Shown: piece after piece, positions 1-7,806 of the stretch | Position numbering within the stretch: position 1 is the stretch's first letter | Layout: the number at the start of each line of letters is the position of its first letter | Origin: an uncultured Thiohalocapsa sp. | Lineage (GTDB): Bacteria > Pseudomonadota > Gammaproteobacteria > Chromatiales > Chromatiaceae | Assembly: GCF_913062725.1 (NCBI RefSeq) | Contig: NZ_CAJXWY010000019.1 | Span: forward strand, 1 to 64,000 | Direction of reading: 5' to 3' | DNA: 64,000 bases | The notes under the pieces: model-generated | What the model was told of the DNA's origin: nothing | The model's input: only the letters and a program-made list of their open reading frames with translations | Database searches by the model: none | Position numbers and translations under genes: made by a program

Positions 1-179
1 GCCGGATGGTAGGGCCGCGAGCCGCGACCGGCGTACGCGCTGACCAGATGGCTGAGATCGAGCTGATCGACGATCTCCACCACGAACCGCGCCAAGTGGT
101 CTTCGGGCAGGTACTCCTGCACACTCGCCGGGAACAGGTCTGGCGTGTCCCGATCCACCGTCACGAAATTGACCGCCAT
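1..179 (-). CDS. IS1182-type transposase, N-terminal part (runs off left edge)
   Basis: The minus strand from the ATG at 179 reads 59 codons open to the window edge. The peptide begins MAVNFVTVDRDTPDLFPAS and continues with a YLPEDHLARF stretch and a GRGSRPYHP stretch. That pattern (short lead, LPEDHLARFV, LDLSxL, GRGxxxYHP) is typical of the N-terminal domain of IS1182/IS5-like DDE transposases. The catalytic part would lie outside the window, so whether the element is intact cannot be judged. No terminal inverted repeat was identified between 180 and 251, though one IS end should lie there. Function is by family resemblance. Confidence 0.75.
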   Translation of the reverse strand, partial: MAVNFVTVDRDTPDLFPASVQEYLPEDHLARFVVEIVDQLDLSHLVSAYAGRGSRPYHP

Positions 180-251
180 GCTGCACACTCGCGTCTGCGT
201 GAACCCGGACCTATTGTACCCGGCCTGCGGCCCGATAAGTCGGACAGCCTC

Positions 252-995
252 CTAGTGGGGCGCATTGCGCGGCCAGTGCTCCAGGTGCTTGCGCATCACA
301 TCTTTGACGGCGTCCGGCACATTTTGGAACGCGGCCTGGCGCATGCCGTCGGCCAGGAACTCTGGCATGTCATAGGGCAGCCGACGGCCCATCGCCTGAA
401 ACGTCCGATCCATCAGCTCGGGGTCGAGCGAGCGGGTTGCGGCGATGCCGGCGTTGAGATTGATGACACGCCAGGGTCGCCAGGCGTCGCCGCGGTTCTC
501 ATCGAGCTGCAGACGCACCGATGCCGCCTGAATGACCTCTTCCATCAGTGCGCACAGCGCCCGCAGCTCAGCCGGCGCACTGGTGGCGTTCACCACCATG
601 CCGAAGCCGTCTGCGGTGCCCTCGAGGTTGTCGATGGTGGCGCCGCGGCGAGCGACCCAGACGCCCATCGCGGCGAACATCCGCGCGACCGTGTCGCGCT
701 TATCCATGATCTCGACCTTGCGCACCAAAAAGGCCAGACGATCCAGGAGGTCCAGCCCGTAGGCGCACAGCTCATCGAGCTCGTCCTGCGCCAACTGCGC
801 TGCACCCATTTCCAGGGCGCCGGCGATTTGGAAAAAATCCGACAGCGCCCGCGCCAGAGCCAACAGCCCGGATTCATCCTCCATGACCGACTGCGCTTCC
901 CCTGCCCTCGCCAGCACGGCCTGCGTGATCTCCAACGCGAGGTCTGAAATGGCATCGTTTTCGATCACCAGAACATTCGTCGACACAATGCTCAC
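252..995 (-). CDS. uncharacterised 247-aa protein
   Basis: I do not recognise a family. The reading frame codes for about 247 residues, mostly helical and acidic in the first half, with many Ala and Leu and no signal peptide or membrane segment. Central features are a VEIMDKRDTVARM stretch and an LMEEVIQAA helix; the C-terminus ends in ...HWPRNAPH. The frame opens at a GTG (995) with no clear Shine-Dalgarno sequence, so a start further in is possible, for example the in-frame ATG at Met38. It stands alone between the transposase fragment and the plus-strand FKBP gene. It is probably a cytoplasmic protein of unknown role. Confidence 0.6.
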   Translation of the reverse strand: MSIVSTNVLVIENDAISDLALEITQAVLARAGEAQSVMEDESGLLALARALSDFFQIAGALEMGAAQLAQDELDELCAYGLDLLDRLAFLVRKVEIMDKRDTVARMFAAMGVWVARRGATIDNLEGTADGFGMVVNATSAPAELRALCALMEEVIQAASVRLQLDENRGDAWRPWRVINLNAGIAATRSLDPELMDRTFQAMGRRLPYDMPEFLADGMRQAAFQNVPDAVKDVMRKHLEHWPRNAPH

Positions 996-1187
996 CTACA
1001 CAGACTGGCAGGCCGGCGCATGAATCCAGCCCATCACGGCGCCCGGCGGCGCCCGCGCCAAAAACCATTGCGCTGGCGCTCCAGTATTTCAACCAACGCC
1101 GCGCGTCTTGACCTCCGCGCTCCCGCCCCAAATCCTCGGGCCAGCGTTGACGCAGCGCCCTGCCGACCTCATCCACCGGAGACGTCC

Positions 1188-1688
1188 ATGACCGAAACCG
1201 CCGCAGAAGCCATCGCCGATGGCAAATACGTCGAACTCACCTACCTCGTGCGCGACAGCAAAACCGGCGACGTGCTGACGGAGGTCTCGCGACCGCTGAA
1301 TTACGTCCACGGCGTCAACGAGATCCTGGCCCCCGTGATTACCCAAGAACTCCAGGGCAAGACCCAGGGCGAGCGCGTCGACCTGCTGGTGGACTGCAAC
1401 GAACTCTATGGCCCGAGGGACGAATCACTCGTGATCACCGAAAAGGTCGCCGTCGTGCCGCGTGAATATCGCCAGCTCGGCAGCCAGATCCTGATGGAGA
1501 ACAACCTTGGGCAGATGAAAAGCTTTCTGGTCACCAAGATCGAAGGGGACAGTATTACCTTCGACGGCAACAACCCGCTCTGCGGCCGGGAAGTCATCTA
1601 CCAGGTCAAGATCCTGCAGGTCCGCGAGGCCACGCCCGCCGAGCGCGAGCACGGCGGCCAGTTGCCGCCTGCGGCCCCCGAAGCTTGA
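1188..1688 (+). CDS. SlyD-like FKBP-type peptidyl-prolyl isomerase (copy 1)
   Basis: This 166-aa protein resembles the SlyD branch of FKBP prolyl isomerases, which act as cytoplasmic folding helpers. It has the FKBP beginning (YVELTYLVRDSKTG), a YVHGVNEIL segment corresponding to the usual VHGxxxLxPGLE, an inserted-flap region around GPRDESLVIT, and the late DGNNPLCGR motif, where SlyD usually has DGNHPLAG. It lacks the His-rich metal-binding tail of E. coli SlyD. The ATG at 1188 is preceded by GGAG, which fixes the start better than the longer frame from 1020. A close paralogue lies at 2534-3043 on the other strand. Fold assignment is firm; isomerase activity is untested because several active-site positions differ. 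Confidence 0.85.
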   Translation: MTETAAEAIADGKYVELTYLVRDSKTGDVLTEVSRPLNYVHGVNEILAPVITQELQGKTQGERVDLLVDCNELYGPRDESLVITEKVAVVPREYRQLGSQILMENNLGQMKSFLVTKIEGDSITFDGNNPLCGREVIYQVKILQVREATPAEREHGGQLPPAAPEA

Positions 1689-1822
1689 GTATCCGAGCAG
1701 CCATCCAAGGCGCCCGCCGGTACAATCACCGGAGCCGGGCGCCCCGCGCCGACGCATGTCTCCGCGGAGCGTCTGTAGAGGTAGCGTCGTCCGCACCCAA
1801 CCCGCGACGACGGCCCAACGCC

Positions 1823-1984
1823 TCAGGGACGCTTCGGCGTCTTGTACTGCACTTCTTTCTGCAGCGAATCCCACACGGTTTGGTATCCCACAAAGCCCTT
1901 CTCGTTGGGCTGCATCTGCTTGGTGGTGTAGAAGCGTGCCTTTCCTTCCGGCACCTTAGGCCTGCTCTTGGACTGCTGACTCAT
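1823..1984 (-). CDS. small basic protein, 53 aa, unknown function
   Basis: A 53-codon frame runs from ATG at 1984 to TGA at 1823-1825. It is preceded by a strong AGAGAGGTGA ribosome-binding site seven to ten bases upstream, which is the main reason to believe it. The product starts MSQQSKSRPKVPEGKARFY, is rich in Lys and Gln, and has a central TKQMQPNEKGFVGYQ segment; there is no membrane segment or Cys motif. It converges with the SlyD-like gene at 1188-1688. I do not recognise the family. The good RBS and protein-like composition favour a real gene over chance. Confidence 0.6.
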   Translation of the reverse strand: MSQQSKSRPKVPEGKARFYTTKQMQPNEKGFVGYQTVWDSLQKEVQYKTPKRP

Positions 1985-2173
1985 GGGTCACCTCTCTCGA
2001 CATGACATGGTGGAACGATTGGAGCACGGCTACGACACACCATAGCGGCTCCGGCTAACAAAGTATGTGCACCAACGCCATCTCAATGCCGCCGCACACA
2101 GTTACCGACGCTGCGTGTCCGACAAATGCCGGCGGTTCGGCATCAGCGGGCGTAGACGACGTCTGGCGAGGCT

Positions 2174-2482
2174 CTATTCAAGCATTTTCTGCAGTGTTTC
2201 GTAGACGAATTCGTGTGTATACGCATTCTCGCCACAATGGGTCAGCGCTGCGTCTCCGGTGCGAAACGTCAGGTACGGATGCACCTCGCTGCCGTCGATC
2301 TCGATGGCCGAGGTATCGTCTATCGTACTGGCGACGCTGAAGGCGATGCTCGCCGTCGTCTCTTCCAGGGCCTCACCGCGCAAGCCCGCCTCCTGTAGCT
2401 TGACCCGGATACTCTGAACAAGCGCCCGAACGAACAGAGCCTGCTGTTGTTCGAACAACGTCGGGTCCAGGTTTAGGCGCAT
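2174..2482 (-). CDS. uncharacterised 102-aa protein
   Basis: The frame encodes a 102-residue acidic protein starting MRLNLDPTLFEQQQALF. It is predicted mixed alpha/beta, with a YLTFRTGD segment and a C-terminal TLQKMLE helix, and has no signal or membrane segment. It is the last gene of a minus-strand unit, 51 bases after the SlyD-like gene at 2534, which itself follows the 116-aa gene by 3 bases. Co-transcription with those genes and possibly with aprMBA further upstream is likely. No family was recognised. Confidence 0.65.
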   Translation of the reverse strand: MRLNLDPTLFEQQQALFVRALVQSIRVKLQEAGLRGEALEETTASIAFSVASTIDDTSAIEIDGSEVHPYLTFRTGDAALTHCGENAYTHEFVYETLQKMLE

Positions 2483-2533
2483 ATGTTCTTACCCCTGCCG
2501 CCAGCGAACATGATCGTTATCTTCGGTGTCCGA

Positions 2534-3043
2534 TTACAGCGGCACCGGCTTTACACCCGACAACTCGGGGCGCGGCTCAAGCTTGCCACCGGCCGCGATT
2601 TCCGCCTCGGTCGCGTCCCGAACCGTCAGGACTTCGAGTTCGAACACGACGTCCCGACCGCAGAGTGGGTTGTTGCCATCGATGGTCAAGGTTTTCTCAT
2701 CCATCCGGGTGACCAGAAAGGTCTTCCGGTCGCCCTGCGCGTTTTCCATCACGATGGTCGTTCCCACCTCCCTGTACTCTTCGGGGACGTTGTCGATGCG
2801 ATCGGTGATGACCAACGATTCGTCCCGCGGGCCGAAGAGCTTGTGACAGTCCAGCTCAACCGCGAGCGTCTCACCGGCGGCCCTGCCCTCCAGCTCGGCC
2901 ATGACCTGTGATGACAGCACGTCGTTGACACCGTGGACGTAGCCCAGGGGGAAATCCACACCCGTGAGCTCCTGACCCGTTTTCGCGTCGCGCACTTTGT
3001 ATTGCAGCTCGACGTACTTGTTGTGCTGTATCGTGTCTGTCAT
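2534..3043 (-). CDS. SlyD-like FKBP-type peptidyl-prolyl isomerase (copy 2)
   Basis: This 169-aa protein is a close paralogue of the product of 1188-1688. Shared blocks include KYVELxYxVRDxKTG, YVHGVN, GPRDESLVIT, EEYREVG-like and DGNNPLCGR. It has the SlyD-type FKBP fold with an insert-in-flap domain and, like its partner, no His/Cys-rich tail. It begins 3 bases after the stop of the 116-aa gene, so the two are probably translationally coupled. It lies downstream of aprA on the same strand. A folding role for proteins of the sulfur-oxidation pathway is a guess from position only. Confidence 0.85.
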   Translation of the reverse strand: MTDTIQHNKYVELQYKVRDAKTGQELTGVDFPLGYVHGVNDVLSSQVMAELEGRAAGETLAVELDCHKLFGPRDESLVITDRIDNVPEEYREVGTTIVMENAQGDRKTFLVTRMDEKTLTIDGNNPLCGRDVVFELEVLTVRDATEAEIAAGGKLEPRPELSGVKPVPL

Positions 3044-3046
3044 GAC

Positions 3047-3397
3047 CTAGAAAATCGAAGCGGCGAAGATTCGGACCTCGCCTTTCTCGTAGCCAAGGAC
3101 CATCCGCCCCAGCCACTCGCCTTCCTTTTGCGTGCTGCGCACCCGATAGAGGACTGTCACATGCTCGCCGCGGCGGATGAGGCCGAGAAAGTCTCGCTCT
3201 TCCACCAGGTTGCGGGAGAGCTCACTGTGGGCGAATTGCTTGCCAAGCTCCACCTCGTTGAGGCCGAGCAGCAGCTGGTACGAGAACTTACGAATGAATT
3301 TGCCGTATTGGCCCTTGTTGGAATACTGGATCAGCTCATCCCACAGCGGATGTGCGATCTCCAGGATTTCGTCGTCTGTCTTATCGTTGATATTCAT
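3047..3397 (-). CDS. uncharacterised 116-aa protein downstream of aprMBA
   Basis: The product is 116 residues, starting MNINDKTDDEILEIAHPLW. It has a helical first half (ELIQYSNKGQYGKFIRKFSYQLL) and a beta-rich second half (VTVLYRVRS, GEWLGRMVLGYEKGEV). That helix-then-sheet layout recalls small alpha+beta cone (NTF2/SnoaL-like) folds, but no specific family is claimed. The stop lies 3 bases before the start of the SlyD-like gene. The gene sits 245 bases downstream of aprA on the same strand, beyond a hairpin at 3609-3630, so it may have its own promoter or be reached by read-through. Confidence 0.7.
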   Translation of the reverse strand: MNINDKTDDEILEIAHPLWDELIQYSNKGQYGKFIRKFSYQLLLGLNEVELGKQFAHSELSRNLVEERDFLGLIRRGEHVTVLYRVRSTQKEGEWLGRMVLGYEKGEVRIFAASIF

Positions 3398-3608
3398 GTC
3401 CCGTCGACATCTCGCAACGTCTCAGGTGCTCTGCGACCCGGTGGCCAGGCTATGTGGTCAGGCCATGGCCTGTCGCCGCAGTCTCCCAGTGATGGGGCGT
3501 CATGTCCGCCTGTGTCGAGGTGGTTATCGTCGGCGTCTGCCGGCTGACGCACGGGCCACACGGCTACAGATCTACCGCAGAAGCCATGTCCCACCGGTGC
3601 CGGGCCCC

Positions 3609-3630
3609 AGGGCACCCTCCCTGGTGCCCT
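3609..3630 (-). terminator. hairpin just downstream of aprA
   Basis: An 8-bp perfect stem (AGGGCACC/GGTGCCCT) with a 6-nt loop starts 13 bases past the aprA stop. There is no T-tract after it, so it is either a weak intrinsic terminator or an mRNA-end stabiliser. That would let some transcripts continue into the three genes below. Confidence 0.5.
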
Positions 3631-3642
3631 TGCGGGGTATGC

Positions 3643-5526
3643 CTAAGCCGCCTTCGCTGCGGGCTCATCCTCGATCAGATGATAGCAGGGCGCCTTTTCC
3701 ATGGTGTACTCGCCGGTCTCCGGATCGCGACGGGACACCGTCAGCACATGCCAGTTCTCATCATCCACTTTCATCGCGTCACCGCGATAGTAGTAGCCCG
3801 GCCAACGGGTTTCCTTGCGGAACAGGGTGTGATGCATGACCGCCTCGGATGTGAGGTGGCGATGCTTCAGCTCCCAGGCCCGCAGCAGCTCGTGGATATT
3901 CTCGGCCGCAAGCTTGTCGAGGTCTTCCTCCAGCAGCTTCAGCTTTTTCAGGCCGATGTGCAGCAGCTTCTCGTTGGTCATGTAGTTGACCGTGACGCCG
4001 CCGCAATACTCGTCCATCAGCTTCTGCAGCCGATCGAGACCCTGACGCGGATTGATGTAGTTCGGGTTGACCGTCCCCGCGGTGATCTCGTTGCGATAGA
4101 CCTTGTAGTGCTCCATCGGCTTGTAGATCTCTTCCTTGCGGCGGTTGATCTGGGCGTCGGAAATGCGAATGCCCTCGGCCTTACCGTCGTCGATGTACTT
4201 GCAGGCGGCCTTGGCCGCGAGACGGCCTTCGGTGAAGGAGCCGGAGGAGAACGCGTGCGGCGTACCGCCCACCGCGTCGCCGGCGCCGAACAGACCCTCG
4301 ACCGTGGTCATGCGGTTGTAACCCCAGAAGTAGTCATCCGGCGACACGTCCTCGGGGCCGCTGCACCAGGCGCCGCAACCCGTGGCGTGAGAGCCCATGA
4401 CGTAGGGCTCGGAGGTGGTCAGCTCCGGGTTCTCGTACTTTGGATTGACGTCGGTGGCGGCCCACAGCACCGCCTGGCCAACGGTCATGCCCAGGAAGTT
4501 GTGCCAGCCGATCTCCTCGAGATGCGGATCCTGGAAGGCTTCCATGGTCACCATGTGGATCGGGCCGCGACCGGCGTTCACCTCATTGATGAATGCATGG
4601 TTGCGCAGACAGGTCGGAATCGGCCTGTGTGTGCGGTGCGATGCCTCGATGTCGAGGTAGCGCTTGCCGACCATCTTCTCTAGATCGGGGAACCACTTGG
4701 ATTCGTATTCTTCGCCCAGTCCGTTCTGGGTGTAGGTCTTCAGGTGCAGGAAGTATGCCCCCACCGGCCCGTAGCCGTCCTTGAAGCGCGCGAGCACGAT
4801 GCGGTTTTCCATCTGCGTCATCTTCGCGCCGGCGCCGATCAGCAGCCCATAGGCAGAGCCGGAGGACCAGGGCGCATACCACACCCGGCCCGCGCCTTCG
4901 CCCACGGAGCGCGGCTTGAAGATGTTGGAAGCGCCGCCGGCGGCCACGACGACGGTCTTCGACTTGAAGACGTGATAGTCACCGGTGCGCACATTGAAGC
5001 CCACGGCACCGGCGACGCGGTTGTCCCTGGTCTCATCCATCAGCAGATGGGTGACGCAGACACGGTTGAAGACCTTGTCTGCGGACTTCTTGGCGGCCTC
5101 TGCCACGATGGGCTTGTAGGACTCGCCGTGGATCATGATCTGCCAGCGACCCTCGCGCTGGTAGGCGCCGGTCTTGGGGTTACGCATCAGCGGCAGACCC
5201 CATTCCTCGAACTGGTGCACGGTCGAGTCCACGTGCCTCGCCATATCGAACAGGAGGTCTTCGCGGACCATCCCCATCAGGTCGATACGGGCATAGCGGA
5301 CATGGTCTTCGGGATTATTCTCACCGAAGCGGGTGCCCATGTAGCAGTTGATGGCGTACAGGCCCTGGGCCACGGCACCGGAACGGTCGATGTTAGCCTT
5401 CTCGGCGACGACGATTTTCTTGTCCTTGCCCCAGTAGCGGGCCTCGAACGCGGCGCCGGTGCCACCCAGGCCTGCGCCACACACCAGGACGTCGATGTCG
5501 TCCTCAACCACTGTTTTGTAGCCCAT
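3643..5526 (-). CDS. aprA: adenylylsulfate (APS) reductase, alpha subunit, FAD protein
   Basis: AprA is the FAD-carrying catalytic subunit of dissimilatory APS reductase. In sulfur oxidisers it runs in reverse, joining sulfite and AMP to give APS in the cytoplasm. The 627-aa length is normal for the family. An N-terminal dinucleotide fold is visible (VCGAGLGGTGAAFEA, about residues 15-29), followed by fumarate-reductase-like FAD-domain blocks such as AQGLYAINCYMG, MVREDL and GAGDAVGGTPHAFSSGSF. The stop-start junction with aprB overlaps (aprB ends at 5526), so the two are translationally coupled. The order aprM-aprB-aprA matches that described for Allochromatium vinosum. Function is firm. Confidence 0.97.
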   Translation of the reverse strand: MGYKTVVEDDIDVLVCGAGLGGTGAAFEARYWGKDKKIVVAEKANIDRSGAVAQGLYAINCYMGTRFGENNPEDHVRYARIDLMGMVREDLLFDMARHVDSTVHQFEEWGLPLMRNPKTGAYQREGRWQIMIHGESYKPIVAEAAKKSADKVFNRVCVTHLLMDETRDNRVAGAVGFNVRTGDYHVFKSKTVVVAAGGASNIFKPRSVGEGAGRVWYAPWSSGSAYGLLIGAGAKMTQMENRIVLARFKDGYGPVGAYFLHLKTYTQNGLGEEYESKWFPDLEKMVGKRYLDIEASHRTHRPIPTCLRNHAFINEVNAGRGPIHMVTMEAFQDPHLEEIGWHNFLGMTVGQAVLWAATDVNPKYENPELTTSEPYVMGSHATGCGAWCSGPEDVSPDDYFWGYNRMTTVEGLFGAGDAVGGTPHAFSSGSFTEGRLAAKAACKYIDDGKAEGIRISDAQINRRKEEIYKPMEHYKVYRNEITAGTVNPNYINPRQGLDRLQKLMDEYCGGVTVNYMTNEKLLHIGLKKLKLLEEDLDKLAAENIHELLRAWELKHRHLTSEAVMHHTLFRKETRWPGYYYRGDAMKVDDENWHVLTVSRRDPETGEYTMEKAPCYHLIEDEPAAKAA

Positions 5527-6014
5527 TATTCGTACACCCCTGTCTTGAGTTTGAGACCAGCCGACTCGAGCGTGTGCAGACCGCCATCATCGAATCGGAT
5601 GTATTTCGGCTCGTTGTACAGCAGCTGGCTGTCACGCACCTCCTGGCTCGGCGGCGGCGCGTCGGCCAGCTGGGGGATATGCTTGCCCCAGGGCTTGGTG
5701 GTGATGGGCGCCAGCAGGTTCATGTCCTTCTCGCCATTGCGGAAGATGATGCGCCAGGCGATGACACCCTTCTCCTCGTCGCGGCGCACGCGGACAGAAT
5801 GTCCGAGGGGCGCGAAGTCCGCATAGCCGCGAACATCGATGGCATTGTGCGGGCAGGCCTTGACGCAGGAGTAGCACTCCCAGCACATGTTCGGCTCGAT
5901 ATTGTAGGCACGGCGCACCTTCGGATCGATGTGCATGATGTCCGAGGGGCAGATGTCGACACACTGGCCGCAGCCGTCGCAGCGCGTCATGTAAACGAAG
6001 GTTGGCATATGCAA
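5526..6014 (-). CDS. aprB: adenylylsulfate reductase, beta subunit, two [4Fe-4S] clusters
   Basis: AprB is the iron-sulfur partner of AprA and takes up or delivers the two electrons of the APS/sulfite reaction. The 162-aa protein begins MHMPTFVYMTRCDGCGQCVD. It shows two ferredoxin-type motifs: CDGCGQCVDICP near the N-terminus and CWECYSCVKACP about 30 residues later. The C-terminal tail (DGGLHTLESAGLKL) is the part that wraps around AprA in known structures. The gene overlaps aprA by one base and follows aprM by 32 bases. Confidence 0.97.
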   Translation of the reverse strand: MHMPTFVYMTRCDGCGQCVDICPSDIMHIDPKVRRAYNIEPNMCWECYSCVKACPHNAIDVRGYADFAPLGHSVRVRRDEEKGVIAWRIIFRNGEKDMNLLAPITTKPWGKHIPQLADAPPPSQEVRDSQLLYNEPKYIRFDDGGLHTLESAGLKLKTGVYE

Positions 6015-6046
6015 TTCCTCTTCGTGATGAAGTCAGCGGCTAAGCA

Positions 6047-6907
6047 TCAGTAGTGGCTGGGGGCCTCACGCTTGATGCCCAAGCCCATGTTCGGCGGATT
6101 GTCGCCCATGTACTCCGGGATGTCGGGATAGCGCTCCTTGCACTCCGCGCTGGACAGATCCGGAATCTCCGGCAGCTTGTCGCGGGAGCCGTCGGCGACG
6201 GCGACTTTCTTTTGGAAGGCGGCGGCGGGCTTGAAGAACATGTGGGCAAACTTCGACCACAGGATCGTGCTGAAAAGCGTGGTGGACGCCGCAATGAACA
6301 CGATGAAGGCGATGATGCTCAGCGCCGAGGCGGCACCGGTGATGGCCTGCATGGCGGACCAGACCAGCGCGAAGGTCGCCGTTAGCAGGAGCGACACGAC
6401 GAACAGATCGGACTGATGCACGTTGTACCACTGGTTGCCCTCAGCACGGACATCGACCCGGATCTTGAACCAGAACCAGTAGCCACCAAAGCAGATCGAC
6501 AAGGCACCGAGATGCCAAAGGAGTGCGGTGATGGGTGTGCCGCCTTCGGCCGCCGGCAATCCGAAGATCAAGATGGCCGTGGTCACCACGAAGAAAATGA
6601 ACCCATACATCGTAAAGAGATGCGAGATCCGGCGATCGCGATTCTCGAACTCGCTTGAGCGCAGCACCTCGTTGGCGAAGGTGCTGACGGCCAGACCGAT
6701 CTTCTCGCCGCCACTGACCTCGCGCTTGGCGATTTTCTTCAGCGCCTGACCTTTCTCGAAGAAGTACTTGCCGCTTTTCTTGTGGACGACATCAAGCAGG
6801 GTGCCGCCGATGACCAGAAAGACCATCAGAACGACATACGCTTGCATGACCCCCGGTTCCAGCGGCAGGCTCGCGGACAGAACCTCGAAAGGGTTACTTG
6901 TGATCAT
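6047..6907 (-). CDS. aprM: AprM-type membrane anchor of APS reductase
   Basis: This 286-aa integral membrane protein heads the apr operon. Hydrophobic segments are visible near residues 20-40 (AYVVLMVFLVIGGTLLDVV), 95-115, 125-145, 168-188 and 195-225. They are separated by charged loops, and a soluble C-terminal tail ends ...MGDNPPNMGLGIKREAPSHY. Position and topology match AprM, proposed to tie cytoplasmic AprBA to the membrane quinone pool in purple sulfur bacteria in place of QmoABC. His residues in the membrane part (ISHLFTMYG, LLWHLGAL, VHQSDLF) could bind heme; this is inference. No qmo genes are present in the window. Confidence 0.88.
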   Translation of the reverse strand: MITSNPFEVLSASLPLEPGVMQAYVVLMVFLVIGGTLLDVVHKKSGKYFFEKGQALKKIAKREVSGGEKIGLAVSTFANEVLRSSEFENRDRRISHLFTMYGFIFFVVTTAILIFGLPAAEGGTPITALLWHLGALSICFGGYWFWFKIRVDVRAEGNQWYNVHQSDLFVVSLLLTATFALVWSAMQAITGAASALSIIAFIVFIAASTTLFSTILWSKFAHMFFKPAAAFQKKVAVADGSRDKLPEIPDLSSAECKERYPDIPEYMGDNPPNMGLGIKREAPSHY

Positions 6908-7434
6908 TGGGATGGTGACTCCACTTGGCTGATGTCCTCGACTACATCAAGGGATATGGACCTGAGCTGCCCGCGCTCGGGGCAGACCGGCGATGCCGAT
7001 CGAACGGATATCCCACCACTCTACCAAGGTGTCAGCTGGGGTATCCGCTGGTGTATCGGCAAAGTTGCGCCTTGTGGCGACAACGATCCCGCAGTCTAAG
7101 CCTCTCGGCCTGTGGCGCGCGACTCATACATTTTTCGGGCACCATAACCAATGCTAATGAGGGTTCCTGCTGGGGCCAGTGGCTGGTGTGATAGCGGTTT
7201 TCCCGAGGTACGTCAACGGGCGGCTCACCGAGCGCCTGTGTCTCGGCGCCGCCATCACTGCCGGCTCTGGCCACCGCGCGCGGCCTTGCCCGCCTGGTGC
7301 TGCGCTCCAGCGCTCGCCGTCGGCGACGTGGACCACATCGGCATCCGCGGGCGCGCGCCTCGGCGCCGGCGAGCGTGTGCGCGCGGCCACAGCGCCGATG
7401 GGCCCGCCACCGCATCATCCGTCAGCGACCGCTG
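6908..7434. other. intergenic region upstream of aprM
   Basis: No gene is supported in these 527 bases. Frames present are Arg/Ala-rich and look like GC-driven chance frames. The part nearest aprM should hold the aprMBA promoter, since aprM is the first gene of the unit. The 7080-7160 part is comparatively AT-rich (around ACATTTTTCGGGCACCATAA), which makes it a reasonable place for a promoter, but no clear -35/-10 pair was identified. Confidence 0.4.
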
Positions 7435-7695
7435 TCACCCGTCGTCGCTGAATGGATCATCGGACAATAACCCCACGATAACTGGTGCATAAGTCAGCAC
7501 GGCACCCTGCAAGACCCCGAGGCGCTCAACGGTATCGGCGAGTCGCACCCGTAGGGCCTGATCCTGCGGCCGTGCCAGCAATTCCCGCAAAACATCGAGC
7601 ACCGGAGCGATTTCTTCAGCGCCGACATGCTGCTCGAGCAGCATCAGCGCTTCCTCGATGCTCGTCACATCCAGACGGTGATCGAATCCGGTCAT
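7435..7695 (-). CDS. uncharacterised 86-aa helical protein
   Basis: This 86-residue protein starts MTGFDHRLDVTSIEEALML. It is mostly alpha-helical ([37 protein letters not shown]) with an acidic C-terminus (LLSDDPFSDDG). No Cys, signal peptide or full membrane segment is seen. It lies 111 bases downstream of the 295-aa unknown gene on the same strand, so the two may be co-transcribed. Family not recognised. Confidence 0.55.
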   Translation of the reverse strand: MTGFDHRLDVTSIEEALMLLEQHVGAEEIAPVLDVLRELLARPQDQALRVRLADTVERLGVLQGAVLTYAPVIVGLLSDDPFSDDG

Positions 7696-7806
7696 TTGCT
7701 CAGGCCCCGGCAGGTGGCGATGTTGCGGCGACAGGGTTTGACGGGGCCCCGGCGCACCGCCGGCCCGGTGGTCTCGTCATGCGATGGGCGACGGCGACCG
7801 ACGGCG

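Noticed and set aside
7154-7418. Minus-strand frames of 78 and 128 aa upstream of aprM
   Set aside because: Arg/Ala-rich, no RBS and no recognisable pattern; treated as chance frames in a GC-rich gap.
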